DNA from: an uncultured Oscillospiraceae bacterium
GTDB taxonomy: Bacteria; Bacillota; Clostridia; Oscillospirales; Oscillospiraceae
Direction: 5' to 3'
Assembly (NCBI GenBank): GCA_934660965.1
Contig: CAKUIM010000043.1
Span: forward strand, 1 to 9,387
Length of the DNA stretch: 9,387 bases
The notes under the pieces are model-generated. The model did not search any database. It saw only the letters and a list, made by a program, of their open reading frames with translations, and had not been told where the DNA came from. This document shows, in pieces, positions 1 to 6,441 of the stretch (within the stretch, counting starts at the first letter, position 1; every line of letters starts with the position of its first letter). The position numbers were made by a program, and so were the translations under genes.

Positions 1-574
1 TGTCCAGCGCCGGGTCACAGATGTCCTTGCAGCGGACCACGATGCCGCGGAACAGCGTCTCGGTTCGGGTCATCCAGCTGTCGTTGTCGGGGCCGGACTT
101 TTCCTCCACGGTGCGGCGCAGTTCCACGTTGGCCGCGGAGAACCGCAGCCTCTTGTGCTCACCCTCGTGGAAGTCCGTCAAGGTACACTCCGTAAAGGGG
201 ACCACCGACAGCTTTGCCGCCGCCAGGTAAGCCCAGTCGATGGGCAGGGTGGCCGGCTCCGGCTCCGGGCCGAAGGCTTTTGTCAGCTCCGTGCGGAAGA
301 AGCCGCCCAGCTGCTGCTGCATCAGGGCTTTTTTCTTCGTTTGGGCGGGCTTGGCCACCAGCAGGAACAGTGCCACGCCGGGGAACACCAAAGCACAGAC
401 CAAAATGGGGTCACGCTGTATAAACATTGAAATGCACGCGGCGATCACCAGTAAAACACCCAGCAATATGCCGATGCTCTCCGTTCTCTGATAGCTTCCC
501 AGCTTCGTTGACAGCTCGGCGTCAGTCATGCGCTCAACGCCCGGCGCGTCAAAGTCATTGCGTTTCTTTCGCAT
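1..574 (-). CDS. Membrane protein with DUF3137-like region (3' end missing)
   Basis: This is the last visible gene of the leftward operon. It stays open to the window edge, giving 191 residues with no stop. The start is the ATG at 574-572, placed by an AAGGAGGG SD at 581-588 that overlaps the stop codon of the upstream lipoprotein, so translation is probably coupled. The N-terminus (about 1-30) is charged. Two hydrophobic segments follow at about 33-51 and 56-74, separated by a short polar turn (QRDP), which suggests a helical hairpin with both ends in the cytoplasm. After a basic stretch (KPAQTKKK) comes a soluble domain containing a pattern like E...KRLRFSAANVELRR...ETLFRGIVV. That pattern resembles DUF3137 proteins, where a variable loop precedes a T-L-F-[RK]-G strand. 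The biochemical role of that family is unknown to me. The family call is from memory of the pattern and is moderate; the gene and membrane topology are well supported. Confidence 0.72.
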   Translation of the reverse strand, partial: MRKKRNDFDAPGVERMTDAELSTKLGSYQRTESIGILLGVLLVIAACISMFIQRDPILVCALVFPGVALFLLVAKPAQTKKKALMQQQLGGFFRTELTKAFGPEPEPATLPIDWAYLAAAKLSVVPFTECTLTDFHEGEHKRLRFSAANVELRRTVEEKSGPDNDSWMTRTETLFRGIVVRCKDICDPALD

Positions 575-580
575 AGCCGT

Positions 581-588
581 CCCTCCTT
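581..588 (-). promoter_or_regulatory. Strong SD overlapping the upstream stop codon
   Basis: AAGGAGGG on the minus strand lies 6 nt before the ATG at 574. The TAA stop of the 440-aa lipoprotein (589-587) overlaps its first bases. The arrangement suggests coupled translation of the two genes and fixes the start of the membrane protein. Confidence 0.8.
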
Positions 589-1909
589 AGTAGCAAAGGC
601 TGAAATACAGGCTGCTGTAAGGGTCAACAGTGTCGATGTCCATGAGGGCGGCCTCGGGCGAAATGCTGTCCAGCTGCATGCGCTTGGCGGTGTCTTTGTA
701 GCTTGACGGCTGTGCCTCGGCGGCAAAGACCAGCCCATCATAGTCCTCCGGCAGATAGACGGCGTAGCTCTTGGTCAGCACCTGCGCCCAGTCCCCCACG
801 TTGTACTGCCAGTCCGTGGAGTAGGCAAACTCGATGAGATAGCTGTTCCCCTGCCAGCTGACGGTGTGGAGATAATAGTTGTCGCCCCGCTGGCTGCTGC
901 CGTAGGCTGTTGAGGTGGTAAGCCACATGCCGGTGTAGAAGTCATAGAGCTCGCTGCTGGTGACGGTGATGTACTGCTGGTCAAAGTAGGGGATGGAGCC
1001 CTCCGGAATATAGCAGATGGCGTCAAAGTGCAGCTCACGGATGCCGTCGTGGGTGTAGTCGCCGTTTTTTATAATCTCCCAATAGCAGTCGTTGGCGTTG
1101 TAGCCGTCGCCGAGGCCCGAATAGCTGCAAACCCCGTCCTCCAGCAGGAAGGTCCCGCTCTCTACGGCGGCGTTGATCTCAAGGCCGTTTCTCGCGAAAT
1201 ACGGCTGCTGAGACTGAATGCCCTCCACCGGAAGGAGCGTGCCGTCGTTCACGCTGTCAATGAGGTCGCCGCTGACGGTGCGGTATAGCTGCAGGGTGTC
1301 GCCGCTGCCGTCAAAGTGGAGCGTCACGCCATATTCGTCCGCCCACAGCGTGCCGTATTCAATGACCTCCTCCTGATCGTTCAAAAATTCCCAAGTTGCG
1401 TCCTCGCAGATGCGCAGCCAGAGATTTTCGCCCTGATACGCCCAAAGCCCCACGTAGTCGCCGAGGTCACCGCCGCTGAAGGTGACAGTGGAGAGATCCT
1501 CCCGGAACACATAGCGCTCCGCGCTGTCCCAGATCCAGATCAGCTCGATGGCATCGCCGTTTTCATGGATAAAGCTCACCAGGACATCGCTTTCTCCGTC
1601 ACCGTCCCTGTCGTCAAAGGAGATGGCGTTGAAGGCCTGCTCCGCGTCGGGAATGTTCACAGGGAAGGACACGCTGTCAAAGAGGACCTGCTCCGGCAAA
1701 TCCCGGTAGAAGGCCGCGCTGCTCTCGCTCACCGTGACCAGTACGTCTGCGCTCTCGCCGTCATGGGTGATGGTGCCGCTGCCAACCACCATGCCGGTGG
1801 TGCGCCAGTCCTCTCCCGCGACATCGCCGGAATTGCCGCAGGCGGCAAGGCTCAGGCAGAGCGCCAGCGCCAGTGCAGCGGAAAGGATGTGCTTCCATCG
1901 ATTTTTCAT
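587..1909 (-). CDS. Secreted lipoprotein, 440 aa, with calcium-loop-like motif and lipocalin-like module
   Basis: The N-terminus is a classic lipoprotein signal: basic MKNRWKH, a hydrophobic core of Ala/Leu, then lipobox L21-A22-A23-C24. The mature protein should be lipidated at Cys24 and held on the outer face of the cytoplasmic membrane. Residues about 98-112 contain D-R-D-G-D-G-E-S-D (D100 to D108), which matches the DxDxDGxxD calcium loop seen in FG-GAP/VCBS-type repeats. A weaker copy, GDYTHDGIREL, lies at about 283-293. Residues about 150-230 (VGLW ... TWEF ... YGTLW) resemble the module found in the two upstream lipoproteins. The remaining C-terminal part is rich in Tyr, Trp and Asp, and I do not recognise it. 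I chose the ATG at 1909 because it begins the signal peptide. An in-frame GTG at 1933 overlaps the previous stop (GTGA) and would add eight residues. The SD is only fair (GGGGG or AAAGGA). The function is unknown; binding of a ligand or ion is inference. Confidence 0.85.
   Translation of the reverse strand: MKNRWKHILSAALALALCLSLAACGNSGDVAGEDWRTTGMVVGSGTITHDGESADVLVTVSESSAAFYRDLPEQVLFDSVSFPVNIPDAEQAFNAISFDDRDGDGESDVLVSFIHENGDAIELIWIWDSAERYVFREDLSTVTFSGGDLGDYVGLWAYQGENLWLRICEDATWEFLNDQEEVIEYGTLWADEYGVTLHFDGSGDTLQLYRTVSGDLIDSVNDGTLLPVEGIQSQQPYFARNGLEINAAVESGTFLLEDGVCSYSGLGDGYNANDCYWEIIKNGDYTHDGIRELHFDAICYIPEGSIPYFDQQYITVTSSELYDFYTGMWLTTSTAYGSSQRGDNYYLHTVSWQGNSYLIEFAYSTDWQYNVGDWAQVLTKSYAVYLPEDYDGLVFAAEAQPSSYKDTAKRMQLDSISPEAALMDIDTVDPYSSLYFSLCY
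1835..1872. repeat. 38-bp near-identical repeat over the lipobox, copy 1
   Basis: This stretch matches 3491-3528 at 36 of 38 positions, the first 24 being identical. It encodes the C-terminal half of the signal peptide and the lipobox of the 440-aa lipoprotein. Copy 2 occupies the same place in the 249-aa lipoprotein. It points to common ancestry or exchange between the paralogous signal regions. Confidence 0.8.
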
Positions 1910-1929
1910 GATTTCCCCCGTCCTTTCTG

Positions 1930-2745
1930 TCACTCCATCAGGTAGTAAACGCCCTCATCGCCCCAGACCAGCGCGTCCTCGTCCAGCTCAAAGACCTTGT
2001 ACGATACGCCGTCGTACAGGGTGGAATCGGCGTAATAGGTGCTCGCCTCGTCCGTGGAGTAGGAGAAGGTGCCGCGGTCCATTTCCGTGCTCTCGGCGCC
2101 GGGCGCGCGCTGATAAAGGCTCCAGTTCCCCCTGCCGTCGATGACGATATAGGTCTCGGCAGAGAGGTCGCCGTCATAGTACCAGATGCCCTTGAACTCC
2201 GATACGTTTCGCTGGCAGAGGTCGGAATCCCAGCTCCAGTAGGAGTCCGGGTCTCCGTCTAAACGGCCGTTCCAGTCGGGCACCTCGTCCCCCGGGGGAT
2301 CGGGCGCATCGTCCTCGGTGAGACGGCCGCCGTCCTCATACCAGAGGTACTCCATCCCCTCGCCGGGGTTGAAGTAGCCGTAGGCGGCACAGTAGAGCTG
2401 CCCGTCCTCCAAGGCGATGCGGCTGCCGGAGTCGTCGAGCTCGCTGTAGGCATAGATGGCCTCCCACTCCGGCTCATAGCGGAGATAGCCCCCGTCCACC
2501 GCCTCGCCGCTGAGATACAGCGTCCAGTTTCCGTCTGAATCAAACTCCATGTAGTCGTAGTCGTTGTTCGCTTCTCCAAGCCAGATGCCCTCAAAGCCGC
2601 TGAAGTCGTTGACGGCATCCTCGCTGATCCCGCCGCCCAAGCCATCGTCCGGGTCATCCTGCACGGACGTCTCTCTGCCGCAGGCCGTGCACAGCAGGCA
2701 GAGCAGCATAAGCCCCGCCAGAGCATATAGCAGTTTCTTCCTCAT
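1930..2745 (-). CDS. Secreted lipoprotein, 271 aa, two lipocalin-like modules
   Basis: The start is the ATG at 2745, preceded by AAGGAGG at 2754-2760. An upstream in-frame extension would only bury the signal peptide. The signal is MRKK followed by a Leu-rich core ending L-L-C-T-A-C. The likely lipidated residue is Cys22, although Cys rather than Leu at position -3 is atypical. After an acidic linker (25-45) come two similar halves. Module 1 (about 51-140) starts FEGIW, with GNWTLY at 72-77. Module 2 (about 184-271) starts FKGIW, with GNWSLY at 206-211, then MDRGTF and a final WGDEGVYY. Module 2 aligns closely by eye with the C-terminal half of the next lipoprotein upstream (MVDRGTI ... WGGEYDYY). 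The repeated G-[IVL]-W / G-x-W-x-L pattern resembles lipocalin-like beta-barrel domains. The protein is strongly acidic. Ligand and role are unknown. Its stop (TGA 1932-1930) lies 20 bp from the next ATG. Confidence 0.87.
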   Translation of the reverse strand: MRKKLLYALAGLMLLCLLCTACGRETSVQDDPDDGLGGGISEDAVNDFSGFEGIWLGEANNDYDYMEFDSDGNWTLYLSGEAVDGGYLRYEPEWEAIYAYSELDDSGSRIALEDGQLYCAAYGYFNPGEGMEYLWYEDGGRLTEDDAPDPPGDEVPDWNGRLDGDPDSYWSWDSDLCQRNVSEFKGIWYYDGDLSAETYIVIDGRGNWSLYQRAPGAESTEMDRGTFSYSTDEASTYYADSTLYDGVSYKVFELDEDALVWGDEGVYYLME

Positions 2746-2753
2746 GTGATCGT

Positions 2754-2760
2754 CCTCCTT
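2754..2760 (-). promoter_or_regulatory. SD that decides the start of the 271-aa lipoprotein
   Basis: AAGGAGG lies 8 nt before the ATG at 2745. It selects the signal-peptide Met over the longer in-frame reading that begins at 2838, inside the preceding gene. Confidence 0.85.
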
Positions 2761-2812
2761 ATCCTTCCTCGCCAAAATAGGGCGCTGCAAAGCCTTTTTC
2801 TTCCCGCGGCCG

Positions 2813-3562
2813 CTATGCCATCTTCTGATAGTAGTCATATTCGCCGCCCCAATATATCACGTCGACGCCGACAAGGATGAAGTCGTAGACCACATCCTCA
2901 TACATGGAGGAAATGGCAAAATACTCTCCCGCCCCATCCGGGTTCACTTCTATGGTGCCGCGGTCCACCATGGTGGGGTCGCCGTCACCGCCGGGCCGCT
3001 CCATCAGCTCCCAGCTGCCGGACGCATCGAACTCGATTGTGCTGGCCGCGTCCGCCTCGGCGTCCTGATACCATACGCCGGCGAGGAATCCGTAGTCGCC
3101 ATCGCCGGTATTCTCGCCCGGCGTGTCACCAATCAGCTTTGTAAATGTGCCAAGCTCGGCCACGTACAGCGCGCCGACCTCGTCGAACCAGCTGCGGTAC
3201 GCCACACCGTCGTGCTCGTTGTAGAAATAGTCATAGTCGTACTCCGGTACGAACTGAATAAAGCCGCTGGCGGTCAGCTCTTCGTCGGCATCGTACAGCG
3301 CAAAGCGCACCTCGTCGCCGGCCTCGCTGGTGGCCGCGATCAGCGTGCCGCCGTCCTCGCCCCGCCACGCGCCGCCGTAGATGTAAAGATCCGCCATCTG
3401 CTCGCTGTCCTTGACCAGCCCCTCAAGGGAGTCGGGGGCGTTGTAAAAGTTGTGGTCGTTGCCGTCATCGCCGTAGTCCTCGTTGCTCCCGCCGCAGGCG
3501 GCAAGGCTCAGGCACAGCACCAGCGCCAAGGCAAGAGTGAGATATTTGTTTAAGTGTTTCAT
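2813..3562 (-). CDS. Secreted lipoprotein, 249 aa, two lipocalin-like modules
   Basis: The start is the ATG at 3562, with an AAGGAG-type SD just upstream. It begins a lipoprotein signal: MKHLNKY, a Leu/Ala core, and lipobox L20-A21-A22-C23 followed by GGSN. The mature chain has a flexible acidic linker (about 27-55), then two modules. The first (about 60-142) starts GGAW and contains an FVPEYDYDYFYNEHDG segment. The second (about 159-249) starts LAGVWY, continues GSWEL and MVDRGTI, and ends YWGGEYDYYQ. The second module is clearly related by eye to module 2 of the 271-aa protein, so the genes are probably tandem duplicates. The protein should be exported through Sec and lipidated at Cys23 on the outer membrane-facing surface of the cell membrane. 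I see no catalytic motif, and the function is unknown. A 67-bp gap separates it from the next gene, with no clear terminator. Confidence 0.87.
   Translation of the reverse strand: MKHLNKYLTLALALVLCLSLAACGGSNEDYGDDGNDHNFYNAPDSLEGLVKDSEQMADLYIYGGAWRGEDGGTLIAATSEAGDEVRFALYDADEELTASGFIQFVPEYDYDYFYNEHDGVAYRSWFDEVGALYVAELGTFTKLIGDTPGENTGDGDYGFLAGVWYQDAEADAASTIEFDASGSWELMERPGGDGDPTMVDRGTIEVNPDGAGEYFAISSMYEDVVYDFILVGVDVIYWGGEYDYYQKMA
3491..3528. repeat. 38-bp near-identical repeat over the lipobox, copy 2
   Basis: Partner of 1835-1872 (36 of 38 positions equal), at the same place in the signal peptide of the 249-aa lipoprotein. The 271-aa lipoprotein lying between them has a different signal sequence. 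Confidence 0.8.
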
Positions 3563-3593
3563 CGTATCCTTCTCCTTTTTCTGACAGAGTGTG

Positions 3594-3833
3594 TCAATGC
3601 TCCTGTTCCGCCATGGACAAGATCTCGTCATGGCTCAGCTCCACATCGCCGAAGCGGACAAAGATGCCGTTGGTCACAGCGCTGCTCCACACCCGCGCAT
3701 CCGCAAGCGGGCGAAACCGGATCTTATCAAGATAGGGCTTCATGTCCAGCAGAAGCCGGCTTCCGGACACAAAATCGACCTGCAAAACATGGTCGGGCAG
3801 CGGCGTGACGGCTGTGAGGTACCTTCGGTTCAA
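3594..3833 (-). CDS. DUF2442 domain protein, 79 aa
   Basis: This small soluble protein leads the operon. The sequence follows the DUF2442 pattern: an N-terminal V-x-P-L-x-D-H-x-L-x-V-x-F strand pair, G-S-R-L-L-L-D-M-x-P-Y-L, then a predicted F-x-P-L-A-D segment, and a closing F-G-D-V-E-L-S-H-D-E-I. Length and layout fit the full domain with nothing missing. The start is a TTG at 3833-3831, supported by an AAGGAGG SD at 3843-3849. The next in-frame Met is residue 31, which would cut the domain in half. DUF2442 proteins are often found beside DUF4160 partners in putative toxin-antitoxin-like pairs, but no DUF4160 gene is visible here. The stop is 31 bp before the first lipoprotein. The molecular function is unknown, and a link to the lipoproteins is inferred from spacing only. 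Confidence 0.83.
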   Translation of the reverse strand: MNRRYLTAVTPLPDHVLQVDFVSGSRLLLDMKPYLDKIRFRPLADARVWSSAVTNGIFVRFGDVELSHDEILSMAEQEH

Positions 3834-3842
3834 GTGTTTGCC

Positions 3843-3849
3843 CTCCTTT
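3843..3849 (-). promoter_or_regulatory. SD supporting a TTG start
   Basis: AAGGAGG on the minus strand lies 9 nt before the TTG at 3833. It is strong enough to make the rare TTG start credible. It lies only a few bases past the T-tract of the upstream terminator. Confidence 0.8.
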
Positions 3850-3854
3850 CCGCG

Positions 3855-3893
3855 AAAAATAAAAATCCACCGTACAAATATTGTACGGTGGAT
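3855..3893 (-). terminator. Intrinsic terminator of the LuxR-type regulator gene
   Basis: A perfect 13-bp stem (atccaccgtacaa, 3865-3877, pairing with 3881-3893) closes a 3-nt loop. On the minus strand the stem runs straight into TTTTTATTTTT (3865-3855, the first T's being shared with the stem base). It lies about 27 bp past the stop codon of the regulator. Stem quality and T-tract make a rho-independent terminator very likely in the leftward direction. The perfect symmetry also leaves room for an operator role. Confidence 0.85.
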
Positions 3894-3908
3894 GCGATGG
3901 GATAACCA
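3880..3908 (-). promoter_or_regulatory. Possible operon promoter overlapping the terminator
   Basis: TACAAT (3885-3880, minus strand) matches the -10 consensus at five of six positions. It has a weak -35 candidate, TGGTTA (3908-3903, three of six), at 17-bp spacing. Transcription would start near 3873, inside the second arm of the hairpin. The new transcript could then not form the terminator and would have a leader of about 40 nt. No other space for a promoter exists between terminator and SD. The weak -35 keeps this tentative. Confidence 0.35.
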
Positions 3909-3919
3909 TTAACCAAAGG

Positions 3920-6400
3920 TTAGGTCTTTTGGCCGAGCAGGGCGGCAAGCCGCTTCCGCTTGGTGCGGGTGTCACCCTCGATATGGAGCTTGGAGTAGAT
4001 CTGATTCACATACTGCTTGACACTTCCCTCGGAGAGATAGAGCTTTTCCGCGATCTCGCGGTTACTCAGCCGCTGCGCCATCAGGCGAACGACCTCATAC
4101 TCCCGTTCGGTCAATACGGCGAACACCGGCGGCCGGGCGCTTTCGTCTCTTCTCCGCTCTGCCGCCTCACCAAGTTTGGTGATCTTTTCGATCAGCTCCG
4201 TTTTGATCTCGCGCGCCAGCAAGGGCTTTAAGCGGCCGTAGTTTTCTACGAACGGCATCACCAGACCGTCTGGTGCGGCATCGGAAAGCGCCTGAGAGAG
4301 CCATGCGTGGGCTTCCTCGCTCTTGCCCAGCTGCGCATAGGCCGCCGCCGTCTGGATGCGGATGTGCAGCGCCACGAGCGCGTAGTGCATCGCCTCGCAC
4401 TCCGCCAGCAGCTCCGCGCCGCGCCCCGCCGCCTTGGCATAAGCGCCCTGAGCAAGATACACCTGGTTTTCGATCATTTCCATCATGGGTCTGCCCGGCG
4501 CGAGAAGGTTGATATCGGAGAGGCGGTGCTGCGAAAAAATCGCCGGGATCCTGTCCGCCTCACCCCGCAGGGCATGGTAATAGGCGCTGGTGGCGTGCCA
4601 GAGGTTGATCCACGAGGCGTCGTGATGGCGCAGAAGATCCGCGTAGCGCTCCTCGAAGGTGCAGCGCTGCTCTACATCGGTATAGAGCGAGAGCCGCCGC
4701 GACAGAAAATCGCAGCACAGCGCCATGTTCACCTGCCCGTTGTCCCGGACCTGCGCGTAGGCGCGCTCCAGCTCGATGTGCGCGTCGGTGAAGCGCCCCT
4801 GACAGAACAGCGCCTCTGCCCGCATGATGGTTTCCGCGCCCTGCCCGTGGTTGTTGGTGACCTGATAGTAATGGGGCATACACTCGTCCATTTCGGCAAG
4901 CTCACGCTCCAGCTCACCCGGCGCGCGGTAGAACATCATCAGGACGGACGGCGAGCCAAAGGTCCAGCCGCCGCCGGACTGGATGCTGATGGCGGGGCGG
5001 GACATCTGCGCGCTGGCACTGCGGTGCAGGCGGCTCATGGCGCTGATGTCGTTGTAGCAGAGAAAGCTCAGAATAAGGTCACATTCGCCCAGCAGGTTGC
5101 CGCGTTCCTCCTCGGACAGCTCCGGATGCTCCTCAATGGCGGACAGCAGCAGTGCCTTCAGCTCCAGCATTTTCGGGATCTGCCGCCATGTGAACATGCG
5201 GCGCATCAGCACCAGAAGGGCAAAGGGATAGGCCTTGAGCGTTTCGGCGGGGCACTGATCCAGTGCCTCCAGCACGTCCCCGGGCTTGAGCGACGCCAGC
5301 AGGATGCCCGCATCGCTGCGAATGACCCGCAGCAGCGCATCGTAATTCTCGCTTTTCCGGTAGGCGGCGATGGCGTGGAGATACTGCCGGTGCTGCTCGT
5401 ACCACAGGCCGAAGCGCTCCCAATAGAGCTGCTGCGTGTCCGCCGGCATCGCAAGAAAGCTGCGCTCGGCGCACTCCTTCATCATGTGGTGGAAGCGGTA
5501 GGCCCCGCCGTCCGGTACTCGCGTGACAAAGGCGTTCTGCTCAGTCAGCATGGAGAGTATCTGTCCCGCGTCCGCATCGCCTGTGATGCACTGCGCCATC
5601 TCCACAGTAAATTCGTCGGCAAGTCCCATGACCGCCAGAAACGCCCGCTGTTTTTCCGGCAGCGGATCGATCATGGCGGCGGTGAAGGTGGCGTAGATGT
5701 CGGAATGGCGGCCGGGCAGAGCGCCGCGCTCGGAGAGCGTGCGCAGATTCAGGTACACGGCGGAGAACCAGCCCTCGCTGGAATAGAGAAGGCTTTCCAC
5801 CTGTGCGTCGGAAAGCGCCGTGCCGCAGCGGCGGGCGTAAACGGCAAGCTCCGTGTGGTTCAGGCGCAGCTGCTCCGTGCCGATTTGATAGGCTTTTACC
5901 CCCAGCCGCACCGCCTCGGCGGCGGGCAGGAAGCGGTCACGGCTGGCGACGATCAGATGCACATTGATGGGCAGCCGGTTTGCCAGCATACAGAGGAGCA
6001 TTGAGGCGCGCTTGTCCGTGAGCAGGTGGAAATCGTCGATAAAGAGATAGCAGGGCATTTCGCCCGCCAGCGCATGGCAGAGGTCATCCACCAGCAGTCC
6101 GCCGCCGGATGCGTCTGTGGGACAGGTGTAATCCCGCAGAAAACCAAAGCCGGCACGGGCAAAGGCGTCCTGTACGCTTTTCCAGAAGATCGCAAGATTA
6201 TCGGAATACACGCTGATGCGGATGATTTTCAGGGCTTCCGCCTTGGCGCGCTCCTCAAGATACCAGTTCACCGCCGTGGTCTTTCCGTAGCCCATGGGGG
6301 CAACCACGGTGGTCATGGCGCAGCGGGAGATGGGCCGCAGGCTCTCCTGCAGCCGCTCGGATATGTAAATGGTGTTCAGATTCCATTTTGATTTCGGCAT
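3920..6400 (-). CDS. MalT-like LuxR-family transcriptional regulator (STAND ATPase), 826 aa
   Basis: A large cytoplasmic regulator of the MalT/LAL type. The N-terminal NTPase module has a Walker A at about 34-42 (APMGYGKTT, Lys40), a Walker B at about 119-124 (LFIDDF, then HLL), and VASRDRF at 151-157 as a likely sensor segment. The middle (about 330-740) is Ala- and Leu-rich helical sequence of the TPR-like type usual in this family, thought to bind the inducer and gate oligomerisation. The C-terminus (about 763-818) is a complete LuxR helix-turn-helix: LTEREYEVVRLMAQ, then LSNREIAEKLYLSEGSVKQY and an IYSKL recognition-helix end. Length is usual for the family. I chose the ATG at 6400, preceded by GGGGG, because sequence typical of the family begins there (MPKSKWNLNTIY). 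An in-frame TTG at 6445 would add 15 residues. Binding of a ligand plus ATP, followed by activation of nearby promoters, is the family model. The adjacent lipoprotein operon is the obvious candidate target, but no binding site is proven. Confidence 0.93.
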   Translation of the reverse strand: MPKSKWNLNTIYISERLQESLRPISRCAMTTVVAPMGYGKTTAVNWYLEERAKAEALKIIRISVYSDNLAIFWKSVQDAFARAGFGFLRDYTCPTDASGGGLLVDDLCHALAGEMPCYLFIDDFHLLTDKRASMLLCMLANRLPINVHLIVASRDRFLPAAEAVRLGVKAYQIGTEQLRLNHTELAVYARRCGTALSDAQVESLLYSSEGWFSAVYLNLRTLSERGALPGRHSDIYATFTAAMIDPLPEKQRAFLAVMGLADEFTVEMAQCITGDADAGQILSMLTEQNAFVTRVPDGGAYRFHHMMKECAERSFLAMPADTQQLYWERFGLWYEQHRQYLHAIAAYRKSENYDALLRVIRSDAGILLASLKPGDVLEALDQCPAETLKAYPFALLVLMRRMFTWRQIPKMLELKALLLSAIEEHPELSEEERGNLLGECDLILSFLCYNDISAMSRLHRSASAQMSRPAISIQSGGGWTFGSPSVLMMFYRAPGELERELAEMDECMPHYYQVTNNHGQGAETIMRAEALFCQGRFTDAHIELERAYAQVRDNGQVNMALCCDFLSRRLSLYTDVEQRCTFEERYADLLRHHDASWINLWHATSAYYHALRGEADRIPAIFSQHRLSDINLLAPGRPMMEMIENQVYLAQGAYAKAAGRGAELLAECEAMHYALVALHIRIQTAAAYAQLGKSEEAHAWLSQALSDAAPDGLVMPFVENYGRLKPLLAREIKTELIEKITKLGEAAERRRDESARPPVFAVLTEREYEVVRLMAQRLSNREIAEKLYLSEGSVKQYVNQIYSKLHIEGDTRTKRKRLAALLGQKT

Positions 6401-6441
6401 AATGCGTACCCCCGATGATTTGTCTCCCCAAAGTCTCCGGC

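Noticed and set aside
1316..1945. Plus-strand ORF of 209 codons opposite the 440-aa lipoprotein
   Set aside because: Shadow frame; the opposite strand has a signal peptide, lipobox and SD-linked gene order.
2746..2812. Terminator or promoter in the 67-bp gap between the first two lipoproteins
   Set aside because: Only short GC complementarity (GCC/GGC) is visible, with no T-tract and no good -35/-10 pair.
4307..6004. Plus-strand ORF of 565 codons antisense to the regulator
   Set aside because: It is a mirror of the GC-rich regulator reading frame; composition is Arg/Gln/His-rich without known domains, and no SD stands before it.
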